A stretch of 64,000 nucleotides of DNA from Blastomussa wellsi (lineage: Eukaryota; Cnidaria; Anthozoa; Scleractinia; Plerogyridae), in contig OX393570.1 in the NCBI GenBank assembly GCA_947652115.1, positions 18,911,256-18,975,255 of the forward strand, read 5' to 3'. How positions within the stretch are numbered: position 1 is the first letter of the stretch; each line of letters starts with the position of its first letter. The notes under the pieces are model-generated. The model was not told the origin of the DNA, made no database searches, and saw nothing but the letters and a program-made list of their open reading frames with translations. Positions 56,703 to 64,000 of the stretch are shown here, one piece after another. The translations under genes and the position numbers were made by a program.

Positions 56703-58317
56703 CCAATTAGCAAAACAAGAGTGTCGACTTCTTTCCTTCCCCAACTCTATCTCAGTACCGTGGTACTGGTGTTTCCCTCTATAGGAAAGTAGTTCATGAC
56801 CTATCTGTAACGAATAAGTGAGCTCTCCATTCACTTAAATTGCCGAGCATGCGAGCAAAATCGGCTTTTATCAGATGTTCTCTCCGGAGGATTGAGAAGA
56901 TCTGGGTACGAGATTAGGTGCATACAATTATTTCAGCTTTGTTTTTTTATAAACTGATCAACTCACCTCTTAATGAAAATTAACTTTATCTTGTCCTTCC
57001 CCAATACATAGCCTCGTGGTGATTTTCATCCCACGCTGAAAGTTCTTTGCTTCGAGAGCCATTCACAGCATGTTAGATAACTGCAATGAATGACAGGAAT
57101 TATACAAAATCAGTTTTCAATAAAGATACAGATCATAATAGAGTTGGATTGAGAAAGAGCTTGTCGAGTGATTTCACACAAAGACGCCGCATTTGCAAGG
57201 GAGAATTAAAGAATAAATGCTAATAAAACCAGATTAAACAAGAAATTTCTCATTATTTGTCTTTCTGCTCCGAATCACGAAGTAAATAGATTCATAAAAT
57301 ATAGGTTGTGACTACAATGGATACTTCAAAATAAGATGGGACACTTAGTGATGCTTAAGTTCAGTCAGTCATTTTTGTAAGAACCTCTTTTATATGGCTA
57401 CCTGGTGACTGGATTAACGGGGTCTCTGGCCACTGAGTAACGGGGCACTGCCACGGTATTTTAACGTCATTTTGACGAGTAAATGCGCGTGCGCAATGAA
57501 CGAGTATTGGGATGACAAGCGGGCGATCTATGTCGTAAACAATGGCAAATATAGAGGAACGCTCAAGGTACGCTTCGAGGTTTCTACCCTCAGAGTAACT
57601 CCATCATCAAGTCTACAATTATGGGGGACCATTAGGCAATTGGTTTAATTTCAATTATTGCCTTTTCATTTCATTTGCAATTTTTTTGGTTGTATAAATT
57701 TTACGAATCTTTTAAGTTGTTAGTTACCACTTATCCTTGCTGCCAGAGGGATGTTTTGGCGGCGAAGACACTGTCACTGAGTGGTGAAGCCGCGATCATG
57801 AGCGTGCAAAGAAACGTTTTTCACGCTTCGTCACTCACTGATACCATCTTCGGCGCCAAAAATCCCTCTGGCACCCAGTAGAAGTATTTTGATTAAAAAT
57901 TGTACTAAAATAAGCCTAAAGAAGAATTCATCCCCGAAAACTACAAAATATATCGTTCTCAAACGATGGTGACTTCACATGGATTTAATATATTTTACAA
58001 CAGCCAAGGGGGACGGAAATTGAAATCAAGGGACGATTACACATGTAGTACGTGAAAGCACCGATATCGAGCGATATAAAACAGCAATATTTTTTATAAT
58101 CTGTGAAAAAGAAAAGTATGAAAAAAAGGAGACCCAGGGGAGAGCAACACCTGGAATTGATCCGGGGACGCTCACGTGGGACGCACATGAACAGCCCACT
58201 ACGCAAACCAAACATCTGATGTTAAGATGCTGACAACATAACATATTTGAACATGTGAAGTATTCCACTGATACATTGAGAACACAGCGACTCGGATAAT
58301 CACAAGAAGAGAAGGTT
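56703..58317. other. intergenic with one foldback element
   Basis: The inverted repeat 57741-57873 is described separately. Minus ORFs at 57985-58268 overlap a B-box-like GGATCAATTCCAGG (58150, antisense) and are probably repeat-derived. Confidence 0.4.
57741..57873. repeat. foldback element with TGCCAGAGGGAT ends
   Basis: The left arm TGCCAGAGGGATGTTTTGGC is inverted at the right end as GCGCCAAAAATCCCTCTGGCA-type sequence. Pairing extends over about 50 bp per arm (CAGTGAGTG...GAAGC). Confidence 0.75.
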
Positions 58318-59107
58318 CATTCTCGTCCCCAGAGGCCGCGATCCTTTTGGTCAGCACCAAGAATCGCGACCTCTCGGAAGGTCCATAAAATTCTGAAATC
58401 AAAATTCGCTTGGCCAACTAAATTTTCGTTGCGACTAGGTGCAAGGTGAACTAAAAATATATCTCTTCGCAAATTTTCAGCTCGATAGTGCCCTTCGTTT
58501 TGAAAACAGAGCATCTTGAACATTTGAGTTCTCCGCCGCGTGTGAGTGCCATGTCAAAGCTGTTTTGTTTAGAAAAAGCCTATCCTTTCGATTTTCAGCA
58601 GTTTGAACATTTCAGATATAATAAGTGCTGTTTATGTGTACGTATAATAGCTCATGAGCCAAGCGTAGTCGCTATTGTAGCACAACTGAGTTCCAGATGG
58701 TTTCTCGGGCATCACGGCGGCCATATTTGTGCCCCTCGGAAGGACACAAATATATGGCGTCTCCATACGTAAAATTGCGTGGAACGTTTGGGCAAATAAC
58801 TCGCGAACAGAACACCGCACAGACCTGAGACTTGGAGACATTTTTTATATATTCATCGTCTACTCTAAATGAAATTATTAGCTTCTGTAGTTGAATTGTT
58901 TTGAATTTAGTTTTTGATTGCGTGACAGTGAAAACCACCAATTCACGGACTTCTCTGCACATGCACAAAGTCAAATCTGGCGAATCTGATTGGCTGAAAG
59001 CTACAGAACGAGTTCTCTACGCATGCTCACAGTTTGGTTGCGGCCAGAGGTCTCGATTCCTTGGTGCTGGCCAAACGAATCGCGGCCTCTCATGGGGACG
59101 AGAATGT
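58318..59107. mobile_element. CATTCTCG transposon with nested CATGTTGG-family copy C
   Basis: The outer ends CATTCTCGTCCCCAGAGG and CTCATGGGGACGAGAATG are inverted and match 36342-36595. Inside, about 58386-58938 is a third copy of the hairpin family, ending GTGACAGTGAAAACC. Its central hairpin (58712-58757) is ATATTTGTG / CACAAATAT around CCTCGG. Confidence 0.75.
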
Positions 59108-59109
59108 AA

Positions 59110-60530
59110 CTGTGAAAGAGAACCTTCTAGAATTCCTGAAAAAGGTTATCAGATAGATGTTGCTAAATCATGCCTCCAAGTTCTTTCAAGCTAAAACTTT
59201 TGTTGCTTGAATATCATCTTTATTATATCAGTAAATGTTTAGCTATTTGAAAGTTTGTTTTTTCCTCAAAAAAAAGACAAACGCGGGAAAACTGAACACC
59301 AGCACAAACCGGGAAGCGTCACAGGTTCCCACCTCCTCGTTCTATTCTCCCCCCCCCCTCCCCCCTTGGCCCCTCCCTCTCCCCTTCACATTTTTTGTGT
59401 TGGAAAGAAAGGGGGCTGTCAACAGTCAAGTTCCTCCGCGGGCTGCTAAACCCTGAAAACCCCTACGAAACCCCTGGTACTCCCCAATACATACAGCAAT
59501 AGTGATCCTAAAATGCTACGACGATGAACTCTGCTCAATAGCCGGTTCTGTTTATCGCTACCCTTAACGAGACATCGAGAAAAACAAGTTCAATTCAACC
59601 ACCGCATTTCATGCTCGCTTGGATATCGTCATAATATAAACGATCAATGCAAGCGGAAAAACCATCCGTAGTTAGCTTTGAATTTCAAAGTTCAAATAAA
59701 GGTGCATTAAACTTTATCTCCTTCATTCACGAGTTGCTCTAAGGAACCTTTGATAAAATGCTGATTCATGTTCCTGCATCAGTAGAAACTGACCCAAAAA
59801 TAATGGCGTAGTTTCGTTACCTAAGACTATATCACTACAATGAAACCGCCTATCACTTAGATGGCAAGGATAGAAATGGTTGAAATTTGAAAAAAATAAC
59901 CAGTTTTTTTTCACATTCTAGAGCCTTTCCTTGAAAATATCGCCATAAATTCATTATGGTTTGTTCTCTGAACCACAAATCGTTTGATCTGTTCCTTAGT
60001 CTGAAGTGTCAGACGTCTTCTCGCCCGCGCCTCAGGGGAGTAGGGCGAGAAGACGTCTGACACTTCAGACTATCTGTCCCTGTTTGTCCATCAGAAGCAT
60101 TTTGGGCACGAGTAAAGGTACCAGATAATGATTTTAGCAACGAATGGAACTAAAAACAGCAAAACCCCTGTTACAGTACCCCTTTAAGCATCCCTCCTTA
60201 TTTTGAAGTATCCATTCCAGTCACAACCATAAAATATAAATTCCAAATTAAGAAACAAATAACACGACACTTGCAACTGACCCGTCGCAAACTAGGGGTG
60301 GGGTGTTTCATGTGTGGGTATGGTGTAGAAATCGAACATTATTCCCGGCAGATCTTCCAGTGAGCAACGAACTCGTCTTACACTGGTATTTACAAACATT
60401 AATTCCAAAAATGTATTTATTTCCCCAGATGAACATAAAATTCAAAATTACTTAACTTGTAAAAGTTTTCACGCGAGGCAACCGGCTGGTTAAAACGGTA
60501 AATTAATGTTGAGAACATAGAGACACTAAC
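59110..60530. other. intergenic, no gene seen except one hairpin
   Basis: A pyrimidine-rich tract lies at 59340-59390. A perfect hairpin sits at 59997-60072. No exon supported. Confidence 0.4.
59997..60072. mobile_element. perfect 30-bp-arm hairpin element with 9-bp target duplication
   Basis: Arms 59997-60026 and 60043-60072 are exact reverse complements around a 16-nt loop. The ends read TAGTCTGAAG. Flanks TCTGTTCCT and TCTGTCCCT (8/9) fit a 9-bp duplication, as at 11964. Confidence 0.85.
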
Positions 60531-60590
60531 CTGTATTTTGAGTATCCTGTATCCTGGCGGTCTCTCGTGACATCGTGCCGGATCAGCCAC
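60531..60590 (-). CDS. candidate 60-nt exon
   Basis: Minus-strand acceptor AATTAGAAAG and donor AAAATACAG/GTTAGT. In phase with the 61153 donor it reads VADPARCHERPPGYRILKIQ. An alternative acceptor four bases earlier (AATTAG) gives a stop. Unrecognised; tentative. Confidence 0.3.
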
Positions 60591-61152
60591 CTTTCTAATT
60601 ACGAAAAAAGCGATGATTAGACAAGACTAATAAACAAGCATAAAACAACTGTTTATAATGCCATCTTGTAGTAAGCGCCAGATTTAGTCATACCGGCCAA
60701 TAATTGTCGAAGAACGGAGGACAAATTGACTGCCTTTGCACCTCAACCCCTCCCATTCGCTTTACATCGGTTATCCCTGTTAATTAAAGGCTAATTCTAA
60801 AATGCCAAACGTTTATTTGTAATCAATTTATTCGAGAAGGACCCTGTCCTGGAAATTAATTTAAGGCTCCTTCTTCGTGTACCGGGCACAGATGATGTTA
60901 AAACAAAAGAAACAAAAGATGAGAAACAATGCTGCCCAAACTACAAAGAATCAAGAACAAAGGTAAAACAATGTGATACATTTGCATATGGTACACGGCG
61001 TAAGAGCCTAATTTTATGCAAATATACCGTGCATACCATTAAATATGTTTGGCGCAACTCTCTGTGTCAGGCAAAGAATTCTCTTTCATTAATTTTTAAA
61101 CTACAATATTCGAGGACGATTTAAAAAAAGCAACATAGAATGACTTGATTAC

Positions 61153-61296
61153 CTGCCAAGAAGGCCCTTGAAGAAACACATTCGTCGACTTCTTCAACGT
61201 TGAATGTGCACGTGTTGACGGCCATCGGTTCAAGGCAATGCCACGCAGATAACTACATTCTTTCTGGCTCGATTTGGGCCACAGGACATCTGCCAT
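61153..61296 (-). CDS. candidate first coding exon, unknown protein
   Basis: The ATG at 61296 sits in a near-ideal Kozak context (GGCCGCCATGG) and opens 48 codons (MADVLWPKSSQKECSYLRGI...GPSWQ), ending exactly at a TGGCAG/GTAATC donor. The frame is also open further upstream to an ATG at 61374. No family recognised. Confidence 0.35.
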
Positions 61297-61499
61297 GGCG
61301 GCCTGCACGTTTTTAGACGCTAACTGCGTTTTCGTGGCAGGTTTCTTTACCCGAGAATAGCTACAGAACGCCATTAATAAGTCATTCGCTTGCTCTTCAA
61401 TGTATCGAGAAAGGTGACAGTAAAATACGAATAATTGAATACTAATGTAATGTATCTGCAATTTAAATGAACTACGTATCCTTCGACGTCTATAAAAAT

Positions 61500-62630
61500 G
61501 GAAGAGGGGGTGATTACCCGACTGCCAAAAAACATCTGACTACTTCAGTTGAAGATCAAATGGTGCGGGCAATGTGTGAAAATCCGTTCCTTTAGATGTA
61601 TTCTTTCTTAAATAAAGTTAGACAATTGTCGCCTGAGCCCTTTTATCAGTCAGAAATTAGCTATAGGCTTCCACCCAGAATCTCGTTGTAAACGTTACAG
61701 TCAACTTGTATCATGCAAAAATCTACTTGTCAGTAGCTTTATGACTTGAATTATCAGACGTGCGGTGCCGGATTCACAAAGGGAAAAATGTTGAAATGCT
61801 AATGGTTTTACTTTGGGTATGAAAGGGTGAACATTTGGATTGATGCAAAATTTTGCCACCCTTATGAAAAGTATCACTGCAGTACCCACTACGGGTCCAG
61901 ATAAACCACTTCAACAAAACTGTTAATTGTTTAATTTACATCATGTCGAGCACATGCAGCGTGGACTCAAAGGTGTTTAATTTATCTAAATTATACAACG
62001 ACTACACGCCTTGGAGGTAAACACAAAATCATGAACACGTCAGCATAATTCGCCAAGAGTAACTTATATAGGATAGATGCCAGTTAATGTTTTTTATCAA
62101 TATTTACATGAAATTAATTACTACTGACTGCTTAACGGCAGTTACATTATTTTTGCTTTAGATATATTTCGCATGCTTTGTATACCACCCAAGACTTCGC
62201 CTAACAGTTCGTTCCTTCTACAAAAATTATATATTATCTGCATTTGCTTTACATTGTCCTGGCCCGTACTAATCTTTTTCCATCAACCTCGTTCCCAGGG
62301 TCTTTTCCCGCCCCGGCCCCAAGCTTTTTCCCTTCAGCAGAACTGGGATAAAAGGATTCCTATTTTGGTCAAAGCTGATGACGTCACAAGCGGAACAAAG
62401 GTCAAGGTCTGTCACAGCCGGTTTAGGGGTCAATGGGTAAAAATAGACCTTTAGAGCACTTTCCAATTGAGTGTCGTGAAACCAAAGCCAAAATATTAAC
62501 ACTGGCCAATTATAATCCAGTGAACCGGGCAGAAGAAGAAATGGAAAATACAAATACATGTTGACAGTGCAAAGCCCAGAAAAAAGGCGTGAATGAGATA
62601 CGATTCATATCAATCACTTTACAATATAAT
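61500..62630. other. intergenic, repeats only
   Basis: Contains a repeat block at about 62280-62460 (CCTCGTTCCCAGGGTC, GCTGATGACGTCACAAGCGG), related to sequence near 10790-10850 and 16516. No exon seen. Confidence 0.4.
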
Positions 62631-62677
62631 TTGGTTTTATCAACTGGGTAGCTAATGTAAATTGCCCACCGTAAAGA

Positions 62678-62725
62678 GATTCGAGTGCTGACGTTTCGAG
62701 CGTTAGCCCTTCGACGGAGCGAATC
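62678..62725 (-). ncRNA. hammerhead-ribozyme-like motif of Penelope-like element, copy on minus strand
   Basis: Minus: GATTC-GCT, CCGTCGA, GGGCTAACGCTC, GAAAC, GTC, AGC...GAATC. Helix I and II pairing are kept as in the 52162 copy; the core carries U4C plus A6U. Followed by the shared segment ending in AAAACCAAATTATATTG. Confidence 0.55.
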
Positions 62726-63018
62726 AAGGAATTGTGGGTCGTGTGTGGTTTATATACAGAAAGATGGAGCTTTGCTATTGGTTTGTGCCTCTATTGAAAA
62801 CCGCTATAGCACAGTGAACACTTTACAGGCTCCCCAGTGGGGCTTTATTGGAGAGCTAAGCTAAGCGATATTCAAAAGAAAGAAAAAATACGACACGGCT
62901 ATATAAATGCTAATTTTATTCAGACCCTAACCGGCAAGCTGGAGAAATGCTACATCCATTTCAAAATAAAACAGTCCGCAAAATAAACAGATGTATTGTT
63001 AGTAGCTCTTTTACGCCA

Positions 63019-63296
63019 CTAATTGTTTACTTCAGAGTTTCTTTGCTGCACATTGCTCATGAATTGTTCTTGTAACAATTTAAAAACAACATGTCTTCCT
63101 TTCTGGTGACTTCTCTTTTGACTTTCCAACTTAACAGCATCTTGTAGTCGCTCAAGAGTGTCTTGATATTTTTCCACCAATGACTGCAGTTTACCTTCTT
63201 TGATGTTGAACTTAGGGATTTTTTCACGGCCAGTCCTCTGAATTAGTTCTTTGAAATGGTGTACTTCGTCGCTATGCAGAATAGTGATGGCAGTTC
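63019..63296 (-). CDS. last coding exon of an unrecognised gene
   Basis: Minus-strand exon after acceptor TTTTTCTATTAG, with 2 leading bases then 91 codons and TAG (63021-63019). It reads TAITILHSDEVHHFKELIQR, then TGREKIPKFNIKEGKL, a charged helical segment KYQDTLERLQDAVKLESQKR and KLLQEQFMSNVQ. There is no Met start, so it is internal/terminal; upstream exons lie beyond 63296. An AATAAA on the minus strand at 62920-62915 lies about 100 nt downstream of the stop. The sequence suggests a coiled-coil protein; no family assigned. Confidence 0.6.
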
Positions 63297-63448
63297 CTAA
63301 TAGAAAAACATTAATTCAAGTTGGTAACTGGGCGATTAAACAGCAATCTACTCAAAGATAATGGAAATCCAGGAGTCTTCCACGGAACAAATAAAAAAAT
63401 CCAGGACACAGTTCTCATAAATTCCAGAGTAAACGTTTTCAAATAAAA

Positions 63449-63600
63449 TGGCTGTTACTCCATGTACCGTATGCAAATGTGTCACATTGTTTTACCTTTG
63501 TCCGTGATTCTTTGTTGCCTGAGGCAGCATTGTTTCTCATCTTCTGTTTTACATCATCTGTGTCCGGTACATGAAGCAGGAGCCAACAAAATATGATTTT
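63449..63600 (+). repeat. dispersed repeat shared with 1590-1765
   Basis: CTCCATGTACCGTATGCAAA through TGTGTCCGGTACATGAAG matches the copy near the start of the window with about 15% visible differences. Confidence 0.6.
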
Positions 63601-64000
63601 CAAGCGACACACTCAACAAGAGGCCAAGGAAAATGTTATGACATTGTTTTTATTCGCTTTTTAAATATAACACCAACACTCCAAGAGTACACGGAAGAAA
63701 GAGAGTTTGGAAGGAGCTTTCCGGGGGCTATGGAATAATTTGGAAATCCGAGAGTTCCCCAGGAATTCCAGATCAAGAACCCGGACTCTTACCAAGAAAA
63801 GGATAAACATTGCCTTACATATCCAGCTATAGGAAAGCTGTGACATTAAAAGAAAACAAACAAAGAGACGAAATATAGATAACTGAATGACATTTTCCCG
63901 CTAAGTAACTTTGACGCGTACGTCCCTCATCCGGGCCTTTTTAGTACGATGCTTTTCAGTGCAAGAAAAGCGCGCCGGGCCTTTCGGGACAAATAATAAT

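Noticed and set aside
57575..57615. Hammerhead-like boxes on the minus strand (TTGATGA, then GAAAC)
   Set aside because: The first box lacks the leading CU, the intervening sequence does not form a clear helix II, and no cleavage triplet follows.

Overview
This is a eukaryotic, animal nuclear window. Genes are split by GT-AG introns and lie in AT-rich sequence crowded with degraded mobile elements. The gene content (hormone-sensitive lipase, a TPR-TIR immune-type gene) and the repeat families (Penelope-like elements, CR1/L2-like and Tx1/L1-like LINEs, a Ty3/gypsy LTR element, tRNA-Arg-headed SINEs, many short foldback elements) look to me most like a cnidarian, probably a stony coral. That assignment is from memory of such genomes, not from a search.

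Layout: 1-6.8 kb holds the last seven coding exons of a hormone-sensitive lipase gene (+), with a 29-bp satellite and a foldback element in its last intron. 6.9-7.6 kb is a 104-bp tandem repeat. 8.2-10.5 kb is a CR1/L2-like LINE whose reverse transcriptase is interrupted by an 18-bp minisatellite. 12.98-16.16 kb is a TPR-TIR gene (+) with a polyadenylation signal. 18.2-24.6 kb is repeats: a SINE, a LINE fragment and two Penelope-like remnants.

26.84-31.25 kb is the most striking unit: a 4.41-kb DNA transposon with long terminal inverted repeats and a perfect 6-bp target duplication. It carries a zinc-ribbon/HECT ubiquitin-ligase-like gene on + and an integrase-like gene on - whose catalytic core is deleted. 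It sits in one arm of a larger inverted repeat (about 26.5-37.0 kb) that brackets a decayed virus-like ATPase cassette, a CCA-type triplet array and a Penelope-like endonuclease fragment.

38.1-43.6 kb is a broken Ty3/gypsy element. 44.0-47.4 kb is a tandem segmental duplication carrying exon-like blocks with splice sites. 48.0-50.2 kb has tandem (+) and inverted (-) copies of another exon. 51.3-53.8 kb is a Tx1/L1-like LINE split by insertions. 54.1-59.1 kb holds three copies of one transposon family with a covarying central hairpin. 60.5-63.3 kb has candidate exons on the minus strand.

Hammerhead-ribozyme-like motifs occur at several places (22.4, 24.5, 34.2, 50.5, 50.7, 52.2 and 62.7 kb), most of them with Penelope-like sequence. 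No prokaryotic features, CRISPR array or functional tRNA/rRNA gene were found.
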